Below are positions 1 through 13,769 of a stretch of 64,000 nt of DNA, in pieces. The notes beneath the pieces were generated by a model that was given only the letters and a program-made list of their open reading frames with translations, had not been told where the DNA came from and did not search any database. Source of the DNA: Rhytidiadelphus loreus (lineage: Eukaryota > Streptophyta > Bryopsida > Hypnales > Hylocomiaceae); the NCBI GenBank assembly GCA_947034895.1, contig OX344765.1, forward strand, positions 20,899,001 to 20,963,000, written 5' to 3'. Within the stretch, counting starts at the first letter, position 1, and each line of letters starts with the position of its first letter. The position numbers and the translations under genes were made by a program.

Positions 1-3000
1 TATGGAAGGACTGCAAGTATGCCGTGCCAAGTTGTTGTTGTAGCCGATGTGCTGCCTTCGAAGAACAGAAAGCAAAGAAATAGGCAAATCCATTCCGAAA
101 ATGGAAGTGGAGAAATGCATTCGTGACAACACGTCGGTGATGTGGTCACCATAGTTCTCAACTGATGACTGCCTCAGTGTTCACATAGGACTGTCCGCAC
201 ACATAGTGTGCTATCTCCATTTGTGCACGGAGTTTCAGTTGTCTTGTACTAGGTCTGTTGCGCAATGGAAGAAAACCTTTCATTCCGAAGTTCTAATCCG
301 TGAATGGGATGTATCGTTTGTGCAGCCACAGGATGCAGTCATCAGAAGATGAACCTCTGCGTATTCAACGTCACAAAATTTGCTAAGGTCTACACATTCA
401 GTTCATTCCCTTCGTAGTGCTTGCAGAAGTTTTGGAAGTGCACCTATAGCTTCTACAAAGTTGTAGCTCTTTGGAATTGCACTGATTTATTCATAGCAGT
501 CATGCAGTACTTGACAGATATGTACGTGGGCATTGCAAATATGTGGATGACCCTTAGTCAGTCAATGTGTCCACTTGTCCCAGACAGAGTACAATGTGTT
601 TTGGTCGTGCGTTTTTGACATTGACTTCCTCATGTTCGATTGCCCAGATTGGAAGACAGTGTTGCGTCATGCACTTCGTGAAGCATGGCAATTACAGAAG
701 GAATTCAATGAAAAGGAGGCATAGTCTTTGTGCAGGCACTAGAACTTCTCCATGTTTAATTGTTAAGCGTTGCCAACAACACACATCCCATTTGAACGAA
801 AAGAGCAACTACCTTTCGTGCGGTGTGTGAAGCTGAATGTTTATTCTGCTATACTGCATTCCGACATGCTTGTTTATCAAAATAAACCTTGAAGTATGAG
901 GACTGTGAAAGCGGTTTCTGTTGTGCACTGTATTAGGCAGTTGAATAGAAAGACGGAAAGACAACCATTGACGGCCATGTTGGCAAGGCTTACAACCTGG
1001 TCCTCACAGTCTGTGAATACATTGCAGTGATTGGTATGTATTGGTGGGAAGTCATCTCCGTTGTACTTTAAGAGGTGTCTTTTTTTCATGTCTAGTAACA
1101 GAGGCCTTTCAGTAAACAATGTGGGTTGTACGTTTTCTGTGTTCCATGACTGAGTGTGCTGTCATGGTCTTCTTCTCTGTACGTTGACTATGAACATTTC
1201 TCAACAGATGTAAGAAATTATGGACAGGACTTGTAGTGCTCCAACAACAAACGTCTTCAAGTAGCCATCCGGAGGAGGAAACAAACATCATGTACACTTA
1301 GTTTTATGTTGCCATTAAAAATGGTAGAGAATGACATTGCTTGCCGTATTGATGCTGCTTTTCCATCTTGAAATTCACAACATGGCAGACATGTGTCAGC
1401 CTTCTTCTGTTTTGTCTAATTGTCAATCGTGTACTTGTTGGCAATGTAGGGCGAAACAACTGTGCAAGGTAGCTTGAGGTATTGCCGAATAGCGCCACGT
1501 TCGAACATGACGGTGCGCACTCCGATCCTTCTAAGAAGAGTAAGCACTTTCATCTGTAACATGCCAATATGGTAGCACACATTTTTGTTTCAGTGTTGCG
1601 TTCCGCTGTGCATGCCCACCATTCTCAGCTGTCATGGCAACTTCAATGTATAGTTCCGTGCTGAGCATGTACAACTAGTGGATGGCGGATTGAAGAACTG
1701 CACGAGTACATGGGTTTGCAGTAGTAGTCATCAAGCAAATGCGCGTGCGTTTGACCAAGATGTGGCAGTCTTTGCGAAAAGCGGCATTTTTTAATCCATA
1801 GCCACCTATAAGGCATGCAGGAAGAGTTCTTCTAATGCATGTACTATTTTACAAACTGTAAGGACCGTTGCCTTCTCTCGTGAATGTGGTTGTCCTTATT
1901 ACAGTTTTCTTGACGAAGCATCACAAATGAATGAAGTCAGTGAATTACTTGCAAGCACAGGCTGAATGATTTGTTACTAGTTCTATAAATTTATGGGAAG
2001 GCATACATTTAAACACCATGGTTTTGTGGGAAGACGCTAAAGTGCTCGCACATATCATGTGCCGTTGGAAGAGCGAAACAACTATACACGAGATGACTTC
2101 CGTCATGAGATGCAAGTGCGACCATTTTAGTTCTCATGTTCAGGTTGTTCTGTTCAGGCACAATTTGAAAGGACAAGCTTGTTGGGGCCACGAGGTCTCC
2201 GTGTACAATGTGTGCTTCCACTAGCTCGACGAAGTGGAAGTCTGCAAGCCATACATACGTACAACGTCCATGGTAATGGCCACAATGCTTTCCATTATTG
2301 AACTAGCTGTGGCTAATACAAGCTTCTGTGGCCTACAGTGACATGCAAGGTCTAGTTGTTTTGAAGAACTTGTATTGCAGCATATGATCAATACACTGAT
2401 ACAATGGAACGCGAAACGTCTACAACTATTGGCATGTTGTAGTATACCTCAGTTCCGCTACTGTACGTAAGTGACAGGCTTTTGAAAGTTCTTGTATGCA
2501 CTGTATACGTTTAAGAACAGATCATTACACATTGCATAGCATGTGACAGAGTAACCACGTTGGGGTTGTTCATGCGGAGATAGTAATGGACAGCAGACGG
2601 CACTACGGACCTATGCAGTTTCTATGACTAAGAGACTGTGAAGTAACTATTGTACAAAGGTAGAATACCTTTCAATCACTCTCATGAGCTTCTTATGCAA
2701 GAAATTGTAGAGTAGTAACTTCTGCAGCTGAATGTTACCTTCAGCACGGAATGAATACTATGCCTCGTACAGCACTGTGCTGTACTGTAGAGAAGCAATG
2801 TTTTTCGTCTCGCTGATCAAAACAAAATGTAATAACATAACCTCAATTGAACTTGGTCTGGCATGTGGTCGTTTATGTTGCCACGTATGCGGAGGAAGGG
2901 TTCAGTGTTGTTCAACTAAACGCCAAAGCAATCCAATTCATGGTGACATTGTTGCATACATGCTCAGGTGTGGCACATATATTCAGCAATGGCCAGTCGT

Positions 3001-5521
3001 CCACTTCTTTGTCACGGAGGTCACACGAAAGGGAGAAGATGGCATTCAGGTTTGTACACAGTTCACGTTGTGCACATTGATGCATAACTAATATTTGCAG
3101 TACTATACATTGATGCACATTTCTGAATTCCATCTTCAACTTCTTAGTCCGATTTCGTATTTCCCAATAAGAAGATGTCATTGTAGCCGAGGTCTTCTTC
3201 CTCAACTGTGAAGACGTTTTACATTTCATGACATTCTTCATTTTCTGTTGGTGTACGTACTGATCATGTCCTCTATGTATCCAAGAAATACACCTGTATT
3301 CTGGTCATGTTCGGTGGTCTTCACTCCTTTCATCTATACTGTTGCTTCTGTTATTCAAGTGGACAGTCATAGCATGCTGCACGTAGAATGATGTCATCTC
3401 ATTCCGACATCAGTGATGAGGCATAACAATCGTTTCATGGGCGTCATAGTTAATAGGAAACATACTGGTGGAAGTCGGCTATATTATGTGGTCACTGGAT
3501 TTCATAGTTGAATAAGACTGTCTACGTCTGCATTTTTGTTGTTTTCAAGTGGAGCTGGAAATAGAAATAAGTGTGTTGAATTTGTATTGACTATTGAACA
3601 AGAGCCTCAGTGAAGCACAGTAGTGGATGCCTTCACCCAGTCGCCGCTGAGACCAGTTGGTACTTTGTGTGAGCACTTGTACAGGTATATCACTGATTCT
3701 GTTATAATTATAATAAGTTTCCATTTTCTTGAATTAGCAATTCTTCCCAGTCACACCTTCTGCATACGCTTCTACGTATTGCATGCATTCGTAATGTAAC
3801 GGCCTTCCTACAATGTTCCAGTCTGTGTCTTGTCATTGGCATCTGCAGAAGAACTTGCTGTTCAAATGCCAAAACAAAAAACATAGGTGCTGAACATCGG
3901 AAATGCAAAATAACCTGCATGTCAAGACTAGTACAATGTCAGTGTATATCAAATGACATTCACTTTTGCTGTGTTTTCTGTAGGTTCTAACTTGAAGGAC
4001 AATAGCAACTATTTGTAGGGGGAATGCAGTCGTTGTATGCGGTATGCCATCATCATATGCTTCCGGTGAATGCAAACCATTTGAAGTCGCACTTGCAATT
4101 TGGAATGCAAGCATGCGCTCTGCAAGCAACAACAATGCTGCCATTGTTAACGACTCCATATTTCCACCTATGCATGCAGACAACATACAAGGAACGGACG
4201 GATGATGTGCACTTGCACTATAAGGTCACTCAACTCTTCGCAGGAGGTATGCGTACAATAGATCCAAAAATCCTGTAGTTCTGAGGGGATCTTCCAATGT
4301 CTCTGACAATGGGATAGAAGCTACGTTTTACACCTTCTTCTGTAAACTGTACTACCATTCATTAAGTGTGCATGCAACAATCTGCAATAAATGTTCTCTT
4401 CTCTGTGAACAAACACTGTGCACTTTGGTGATTGCACATGCGCTCTGACGTGTGCACACCAATGCTTCAAAAACATCGTCGTAGATGTTTGCAAGTTCTA
4501 CCTTACGGAATGTGCACTGTTTCTATTTCTTGGAAACAAACTTTGACATAGAAGCGTGCATTTGAAGTATGACGTCTACATGCTCAATGCAGCAGCATTT
4601 TGTACATGTTCCTACAGAATCTGACGTTCATGAGAGACAGGACTTCACATGTCCGCACAGCACTGTACAGCTAGCCTTTTGTAAACAGGTTTCGAAGCAT
4701 GTCATAAAGCATGTGAATCGGAAGCTGCCATAAGCACTTCAAAACACACTATGACGACTCCATAGTTGGAGGTCTATGTCCACTCATACATCTGTAGTAC
4801 CAGGATGGAAGCCTTTCTTTAACATGGCTTCACATTTTCAGAACAAGTGAACTGTATGAATACATGTCACCTCCGACAAAACTCATGTCTTGAAGAAGGC
4901 GTGTACAAATGAGCAGTACTATTACAAAGAACGTATGAGAAGGTGACACAAAACAAGGCAATTTATCCGAAGTACATGTTCACTACGCATACAAGAATGC
5001 TATTTCTGACATTACAAGTCATTCATTAAACATGTCGTAGGACAGGCACCCTCAGGAAAAAACATCACCCTATACAAAGTACATGTTCTTTAGCACAGAT
5101 TCGAAAACGTCTTCCTGCCAGGTACAACGTCCTCGTGAACGCCATGTACAATGCAACCACCGGTCACTAATAGTGGACACGGGATGCCACGTCAGACTTT
5201 ATATATAAAAATAAAAAATAAAAAAATCCACGTCATTTTCCATGAAAACAGCGGGCTACGTCCAAAATTATTTCGGGGGCAGTCCAGACGCACGTGGCGC
5301 TGACGTGCTTGCCACCTGTCGAAGATTTTGCCAAAAAATTGACCACGTCTCCTATGGTGTTCTATTGAAAACAACGGACGTTTTTCAAGATTGGCTCATG
5401 TTTTTGCCTCGTCAAGATCGACGGATTTTCCTAGACATTCACAGTAGACATGCAAAATGTCAAAGTGAACATGTACCCCCGTTCTTGCACTCGTCCAAAA
5501 AAACAAGACTTCCTCATAGTG
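1..5521. mobile_element. Right-hand part of a second CACTA-like element, truncated by the window start
   Basis: The segment ends at 5521 in ...CTTCCTCATAGTG, preceded by a run of A. Its reverse complement (CACTATGAGGAAGTCTTG, then a T run) has the same layout as the ends of the CACTA element at 15149-34277: CACTA, a GAA-type block, a T run. As in that element, the inner flank holds GCCACGTCA/ACGTGGC motifs (about 5190 and 5290) and scattered ACATGTC-type words. The rest (1-5100) has a more even base composition than the DNA after 5522 and no convincing reading frame; frames of 60-120 codons occur on both strands but match nothing I know. The left end and any target duplication lie outside the window, so the call rests on one end only. 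Confidence 0.5.
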
Positions 5522-6820
5522 CTAGAGAGTATTTTTTGAGGCTAACCTCCATTGGAACTCCTTATGTTTCCTATAGTTTGAGCTCGTAGCTTGCCACTCC
5601 CACTAGGTAGAATTAGGCTCCCACTAAGACCTTTAGATTGGTGTACCCAAAAGGACTACCATTACAAAAAAATTGAGGCCTCAAGAAGGTTGTTTCAAAA
5701 ATGTTTAAATTTTGGTAGTGAGGCAATTACAAAGAAATAAATTCAAATATTTTTTTAAAATTAAATTAAATTTATAATTAAAATATTAAAATATTTTTTA
5801 AAAATCATCAATCTAAATGCCAGTAGTACTACATTGGATTCCAAATTTAAAAAATTAGAAAATAAGTTTTTAATCACTTTGTTTTTGTTTTTGCATTGTT
5901 GCCACTTCAATCTAGTGGCCTACTACAGGCCCCAAAATTTTCCTAATGCAAATTGGGTGTCTCGAACCTTGTTGAGGATTGCTAGATCCGGTGTATCATG
6001 CCTCACTAAGGACAATCAAATTACATGTATCATACTCCATTGAGAATTGTTAGATAAGGTATATCAAGGCCCAATAGGACCATTAAATAGGATGTATTGG
6101 CAGCCCACAGGGGCCATCAGATTGTGTGTATTGGGCTGTGCTAAGAACTGTCTTAATTGGACTCATTGGGGGTCTCTTTTGAACAAAACTAAATGCTAGC
6201 AATTGGGGAGGCTCTCTGAATAAACTAACTATTTAAACAAATTGGGGGTTCTCTTTGACTAGAATCAACTACTTAAACAATTTGGGTTTTTCTTTGAATG
6301 GAATTAAGTCAACTAAATGTTTAAACAAAGTAGAAGATTTGTAAATTTTGAGCTAAACAATTGAACAAATAACTATGGATTTTGGCAAATCAAAACTTTG
6401 CCGTTTGATAGGTAAAACAAGGTGGACAAAATAACTAGGGGGTGGCAAGCCTAAGCTTTGCCATTTTAAAAGCAAAACAAGGTGAGCAAAATAACTAGGG
6501 GGCCGTTTGGCTAGCCAAAGCCTCATTGTTACTTGCAAAGCCAGAGACAAACTCGAAACAAAAGTCAAGTTAGTAGATGTTCGTACAACGTTAAACTCAC
6601 ATAAACATAAATCTTGCTAGTATCCACAATCCACAATTTCCTAGGCGAATTCTCAATAAGAATTTTTCACTAAAGAAGTGTGCACAAAACATCAACAAAA
6701 TCACACTAGAGGGTCCCAACATTACAAAAACATTGAGGCTTTAAAAAGGTTGTTTCAGAAATGTTTAAATTTTGGCCGTGGTGCAAATACATGGAAATAA
6801 AAAATAGTAATATTTTTAAT

Positions 6821-6860
<40 letters not shown>

Positions 6861-7020
6861 GCCAATCTGCCGTAGCATTGATGTGGCACTAGTAGTGCTA
6901 CATCGGATTCCAAATTTCTTTAATTAAAAAATAAAATTTTAATCACTTTTTCCTTATTTTTGCATCGCTACTACTTCAAACTAGCAACCTTCTATACGCC
7001 TCAAATTTTTCCTAATGCAA
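5522..7020. repeat. AT-rich non-coding DNA with a diverged ~300-bp direct repeat
   Basis: About 5665-5960 and 6725-7020 are diverged direct copies; both run from GTTGTTTCA-AAATGTTTAAATTTTGG through TACATYGGATTCCAAATTT to CCTAATGCAA. Between them, 6355-6510 contains an ~80-bp tandem duplication (AAAATAACTAGGGGG ends both copies). A short (AT)n run lies at about 6828-6857. The direct copies could be decayed LTRs of a small element, but clear TG...CA ends are not visible. No gene seen. Confidence 0.5.
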
Positions 7021-8290
7021 GTGGCATCAACAAGGGGGGCTTTTTCTAGGATTAGTACAAGGTTTGTACAAAAAACACTAATATAAAGTATTACTACAAA
7101 AATGACACATAAAAGCAGAAGAAAATGCAAGGTTAAAAGGGACTTCATTGTAATGTCCTTCAAAACTTGTTCAAAAAAATACAAACAATGGAGCAAAATT
7201 TGCTCTTAAAACACCATTTGGCAAGTTTTGGTTCAATAGCCAAAAAATTCACAAATATGGAACCAACAGGAATTATAAACAAGAGGTGGTTTGAGAGGGA
7301 GAAGGGTCCCTTTATATACTTTTTTCAAAGGCACGCCTCCCTCTCAATATTAATACCTAGTGGTAATCTTATCACTTCAAGATTTTCATCTTATTTTAGG
7401 GATTTTCTACTTCTATACTAGTGCAAATTTTTAATTTTTGAAGAAAGACTCCAAATTACAAAAAAATTGTGCCATTGGCTTCAAATGGACACTTTAGGTA
7501 AGACACCTTGGGCTTTTCTATTGCTGAAAAGACTCAAAAAAACTAGCATCAAGTTAAATAAAAAATCATGGTGTCAAAAGCAAAATATTAGAGAATACCT
7601 ATTTTGAAAAATTTGACTAGCGTAGGTTACTAGGAAGTTTTGAGGGAGTAAAAAACACCCACGCTTTGGCCTTGCTTTTTTTTCCATATGCTCCTAGAAC
7701 ACCAATGAACTCCACAAATATTTCCTAATTTTGGCAAAATTGTAAAATCTCGCCAGTTGAAGTAATTGTTGATGTCGAAATGCTTTGGAACTTGTTGGAG
7801 CATTCTTTTTACATAAAAATGGCTATCTTAATTTTTAGTGAGATTTTACCAGAACTTGGGTAGTTTCTAGAAAATTTTCTATCGATCTATCATTGGCATA
7901 AGGTGATTTTTGAGGCCTCCGGGAGACTGCGAGTTCCCCTGCTGCGAGAACGCAGGGAACGGGGCAGTTGGCCTGCCACCTCACCATCCTACGTGGTCGA
8001 GAGGCGACCACGTCATTTCCGAAAAAAAAAATTTTTTTTTTTTTTTGAAATTTTTTTTTCGACAGCTGGGCTGTCCTTCACTGCCGGGAACAGTCTGCGG
8101 GGAACAGCCCTGAAACGGGCTCTTGGAGGCCTCAAATCCCCCCTTATGTTTAAACAGTTGACTATCTAGAAGAAGATCGTCTTTTAGTTAGAAGATTTTG
8201 AGACTTTTTATAGAACCTCTCATAGAATTCCATAAAAGATGTGCAAGCTTGTATTTTTACTCTCCACATTCAAGGAAGGAGAAAAATATC
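7020..8290. repeat. Dispersed repeat, copy 1
   Basis: This stretch matches 13.8-15.14 kb in the same order: a TTTATA-type sequence near 7310 against 14390, the block AACTTGTTGGAGC...TAATTTTTAGTGAGATTTTACC near 7790 against 14890, and GTTGACYATC...GGAACCTCTCATRGAATT near 8155 against 15000. The copies are diverged and non-coding. Copy 1 is interrupted by the small element at 7908-8135, which copy 2 lacks. Confidence 0.6.
7908..8135. mobile_element. Small GC-ended inverted-repeat element (MITE-like)
   Basis: Ends are inverted repeats, TTTTGAGGCCTCC at the left and GGAGGCCTCAAAT at the right. The middle carries a hairpin-like pair ACGTGGTCG...CGACCACGTCA and adjoining A and T runs. The homologous repeat at 14.9-15.0 kb lacks this insert. 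The element at 63.06-63.35 kb has the same architecture. The target duplication is not clear. The frames through it are by-products of its composition. Confidence 0.6.
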
Positions 8291-10624
8291 TTGTTATATC
8301 CTTTAATTATTAGTAGTTACAAAATCTTTCATATGAAGAAGAATTTTGGCAAACCAATTTCACCATTGAATTCCTAGCATGATTTCAACTACAAAGCACC
8401 CCATTTCCAATATAGATGCCTCCTCTATTTTGTCTTGAGTGTTTGAAATTTATAGGCTAACGTTTGGGGGTTTCACTATTTCTTAGAACAACTAGCAAAT
8501 TGAAACTTATTTTTGAGAAATGACTTAAGTCTAAAGGATCTCATTGAGGTTCTTTTAGAACATTTTATCAAGATTTGTGTGAGTTCCATATTCATCACTT
8601 AGAATTCAGAAGTTATTTTTTTGGATTTCTTACAGTTTTGTATTCTAAACATGTTGTGCATGTGAACAAATTGTAAAGAATTAATGGTTATAAAAGATCT
8701 ATAAAGTTTTTCTAGTGCACATGGAAATTGGTCAAACTGTTGTATGATTTTACAATATCTACACAGTATAACATTTTAGGTACAAATTCACAACATTAAA
8801 GATTTAGAGGGATCAATGTGGACAAGGATCCACATGGTTTTAATAGCAGCTAAGTTGGACATTGAATCTGTATAACAATATACTGAACTTGTCAGCGGAT
8901 TCTCCACAAACATCACAAAAATGTCAAAAGGATAGATAAAAAGTTCAACTTCTTCATAAAATTTGGCAATAAAAAAAGTAACTCATAGAAGAATTAGAAG
9001 TAATGATCGTGCACCAAAGGAGTTGATGCACTTTCACTACTAACTCATTTGTTTTGACACCAAGCGGGGCAAGAATAACAATGCATAGTGTCCAAATCTA
9101 GAAATACTCTCTTAAACAAAATATGATATCATAAATGCAAAGCTCTCTACCCTAGAACAATATGAATATAAGACAAGAAGCAAACTAGACTATAAGAACA
9201 AGCAAGATGAGTATGTGACCAAGATGAGTGTCATAGCCAAGCCTTGCATGAACAAAATTCAAGTTGTCCATCTAACTTAAAGAGCTACACTAGAATCCAC
9301 TACATCTTTTTAAGATATTTCAAAGCAGTAGAACTCCAATCACCAAAGGTGGCTACAAAAGTCATAGACACAATTCCACAATATTATGACTTCATAATTT
9401 TATAGATTTGTAAATTTATTTATTTCCAAAATTATTCTTTCTAGACTCTAATATCTGTAAGAAAAGTTCTTGAACATTTTCTTCTTCTAAGTCTCCTAAG
9501 TCCTAAACCTTGAGTTGATTGTTGCTAATAGCGTAGTGGATAGGGAAGTTGTTTAGACCTTCAATATTATTTTATACTAAAATACAAGAAGACTTATTAA
9601 TTATGGTTGCATTTTCTTTAACTTTAAAGTATTATCCTCTAATTTTCCTTCACATTGAAATGCCAAAACCCTTACAAAACTAGTTCTCAAAACAATGCAA
9701 ATATTTTTTTAAATTTTGTATAGACTGAACCATCAAATTTTTTTGCTAACTTGTTGAAGTATATCTTCAATCTTAAGAATTTTAAGTAAAATAACTTGCC
9801 TAATTGTGAGGTCACAATGCTTAAACTTCAAAATCAAATCATAGTGATCCTTCCCAAAGACTAAATTTTATCTTTCAAGATTTTTTGGTAAAAGGAATAT
9901 ATTTACAATTTGAAAAAGTGACAAATATGTCAGAGGATTTAGTTGCATATTCATGGAAAAAAATTTAACAAAAAAATTTAAGTACATGAATGTACCAAAT
10001 GACTATTAGGAAAATCTAAATTCCTAATGGCTTCAACATGAAATTGGGTATGTTAATTCCAACAATTAAAATGTTTTAGCAAGCCATATAAACCTTGTGA
10101 ATTTTTTAAAAATTTAAATTTTTTAAATTTGAGTTAAAAAATAGACCTTAGATGTTATATCCCACTCCCAAATATGGGTCACTATCCACATAACATATAT
10201 AAAGACTTCTAAATGTGCTACTAATCCAAAAGTGTCATCTTCACTAGATGTACATCCAATTAATCGATATCTACCTCCATAGAAGAAACTATATTAGAAC
10301 ATCTAAAAAAAATTAACTTTTACCATTTATATTTTTTGTATAGAATATCCAAATGAAACATTTTTTGGTATGTTGAAATTCTCTTTTAGTTGCTAACAAG
10401 AAAATACAAAAATTTAACTAGTCAAATAATAATAAGTATAATTTGACTGAAAAAATGACACATTTGGGAGTCCCTACCTTATTCTTCTTGCAAAGGAATC
10501 TAGTGTGGAACCTAACGTAATCGATCAAGGGTTAATGCTAGTAAAATTTTGCATGCACACATGTCAAAACGATATGGAAGACTCAGTTAATGGCTAACAA
10601 TCTTGTGAACCACATTATTAGAAC
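8290..10624. other. AT-rich non-coding stretch
   Basis: Stop-dense in all frames, with no recognisable domain, RNA gene or repeat boundary. Confidence 0.5.
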
Positions 10625-10840
10625 TTAACCCCTAAAGGACCAAGTAGCATTTTTGGCAGCATATATAGCATTTTTGGTCATCCATTTACGAACAAAATTT
10701 TCATTTTTTTTCTTTGGAATTTTCACACAACATGAAGTTGAAGGATGATTTAAGGCACAACAATTTTCATAAATTTTGACTACATAGTTAAAATATCATT
10801 GTATAATATGTAGTTTCTTTTTTGATCTCGAGTAACCTAG
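10625..10840 (+). mobile_element. Truncated TTAA-type element
   Basis: Starts TTAACCCCTAAAGGACCAAG and continues through the blocks TAGCATTTTTGG, TTTTCACACAACATG and TTTTGACTACATAGTTAAAA, which also open the full copy at 52549-53525. Homology stops near 10840. Confidence 0.65.
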
Positions 10841-12120
10841 TGTGGGCGTTTTTTTATCCACCCTTGGTAAATAGGCGAACACAACCAGGTTCTAGTTCTA
10901 TGGTAAACTTCTATCCTAGTGGGTGATTGACGTCAATCCATTGTGCCTTTCAAACAATGGATCTCTGCTAATATCCTATGGTTGTCTTTCTAATTGTGGT
11001 CCTCAGGGCTTTCTATACTAATTGTTATGCTATGGAGGTTCTATAATTAAGATTCTATAGGTCTAATCTATACTTCTAAGGTGGAAGTTCATCTTATGCC
11101 ATCTCTAAAAACCTAAAAGTTATCTAATTTGGACACTTTGGTGAGAAGTTATGGGCAGATGAAAATTTAGCCAAGCGGCACTCTAAACTTCATCTACGTT
11201 TTCCTACAAGATTCTAATTCCAAATGGGGGTGAGATTTGACCTACAAACTTGAATTCCTATGATCTATCTAAATACTAAGTTTCGACTTATATGGATGAG
11301 AACTCCGAAAGTTCATCCACTCTTGGTTCTAAACTTCATCCATCTATATATTTTGCATCGTGACTCTGATTCCTACGTATGTTATATTTCGTAAAATCTC
11401 TTGACACCTACTCTAAGTTTCCTCACTCACATCTGGCCTGACCTGTACCTTCTTGGTACCTAGCTCTTGGCCCTACCTAGTACTTGATACTAAACGGGCC
11501 GGTTTAGGGGGGAAAAAGTCTAAGGTCTTACCCTGGCGTGGAGATCCATGATCAAGTTGGTCAAATTCCCCTCCTATGCCATTGGAAGTCGTATGTATGG
11601 CTCAATGGTTAAGTCCCCCTTAATAATCAATCTTTATGGTCGCGAAAGAAGGGCCAGTCTCTCCTTAACTTTTCCTCTTTCCATTAAGCCTCATCTTTTT
11701 CTTTATCCTCTACTAACGTTCATCATGTTTAAGCCCACTTTAATGGCTCTTACACTAATTCTTTTGCTAACTCCTTACACCGCGTGGAAGTTCACTTACC
11801 TTCCTTACTTTTCTAATGTGTGTGGCCTTCTAGTTCTTATGTTGACTAATCTTATGTACCTTAATGGCCTCTAAGATTTCCCCTATTCCTCTCTTCTATT
11901 TAGTACTTCTTCTCTCCCCCCCTCCTCATTTGTGTTGTGGCAAGTGAGGTGGATGAGGTTGTGATCTTGAATTGATGCAGGATTCTCCTTCTCTTCTCTC
12001 CCCCCCTTCGTCTTTGCAGGTGTTCCGATATGGCAACAAAGTGGAGCGTTGTAGCGCGACCGCGTGTGGTTTGTATAAGGCCAAGTGGGGTTAGTTTACT
12101 GATGCCTTACTTTGTGGTGA
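10841..12120. other. Non-coding stretch, possibly retroelement remnant
   Basis: More GC than its surroundings, with C/T-rich runs (about 11890-12010). No domain is recognisable; the single frame of about 108 codons at 11548-11874 looks like low-complexity translation. The origin is undetermined. Confidence 0.35.
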
Positions 12121-12124
12121 TTTT

Positions 12125-12905
12125 TTCCTTTCTTCCTCCCATACATTAGACTCTTGAGTTCCCCGTGCTTGCTGGATTGGACCCCTGGCCTTTGTTTATG
12201 CTGGACTCCCGACTCCCCTTGTTCTAATGACTGTTGGATCCAACCCTTGTTACACTAGATTCTTGACTTCCGTTGTTCTAATGATTGGACCCCAGGGACT
12301 TTGTTTATACTAATTCCCGACTCCCCTTGTTTTAATGACTGGACCCCCCTGGCCTTTGTCTATACTGACTCTCAACTCCTCTTGTTCTAATGATTGTTGG
12401 ACTCAATCCTTGTTATACTAGACTCCAGACTCCCCTTGTTCTAATCACTGGACTCCCTGGAGCCTTTGTTTACATTGACTCCCGACTCCTTTTGTTCTAA
12501 TGACTGGACCTAATGACTGCTAGACCCAACCCTTGTTTACATTGGACTCCCGACTCCCCTTATTCTATTGACTAGACCCCCCAAGGTTTTATCTATATTG
12601 ACTCTTGACTCCCCTTGTTCTAATGACTATTGGACCTAGTCCTTGTTATACTGGACTTCCAACTTCCCTTGTTCTAATGACTATTGGACCCAACCCTTGT
12701 TACACTGGACTCCTGACTCCCTTTATTCTAATGACTAAACCCCACTTGCCTTTGTCTATACTGACTCCCGACTTCCCTTGTTCTAATGACTGTTGGATCC
12801 AGCCCTTGCTTACATTGAACTCTCGACTTCCTTTGTTCTAATGATTAGACCCCTCGGGGCCTTTGTTTACATTGACTCCCAACTCCCTTTGTTCTAATGA
12901 CTGCT
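12125..12905. repeat. Two-part tandem repeat, ~55-60-bp monomers
   Basis: About 13 diverged monomers each contain GACTCCC...CTTGTTCTAATGACT. Two alternating forms are visible: one continues GTTGGACCCAACCCTTGTTACACTGG, the other GGACCCC..GGCCTTTGTCTATACTG. Much of the array therefore has a dimer period of roughly 110-115 bp. It ends just before the AAAT microsatellite. Confidence 0.75.
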
Positions 12906-12957
12906 AGACCCACTGGGCTAGCCCTTGGATTGGCATGTCCAATCCAACCACAACAAA

Positions 12958-13580
<623 letters not shown>

Positions 13581-13769
13581 GGGAGAATAAATCCACAAGG
13601 AGGAGGAAGGAAAGGAGGGAGGGGGGGAAAGGAAGAGATGCTCGAGAAGGGATAAATGATGAGGGAGGGTAACCCCCCTAGGGAGGCTGTGGCTTTTTTG
13701 GACACTAAACTTTTGACTAGTTTCCAACGCATTTTGGAAACTAAACTGTGACTTCAAATAGGGTGGCAT

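Noticed and set aside
5665..7020. Direct repeats as LTRs of a small retrotransposon
   Set aside because: Copies are too diverged, with no TG...CA ends, primer-binding site or target duplication visible.
12020..12060. TGGCAACAAAGTGGAGC as a retrotransposon primer-binding site
   Set aside because: Only loosely similar to the usual initiator-tRNA site, and no LTR ends on its left.
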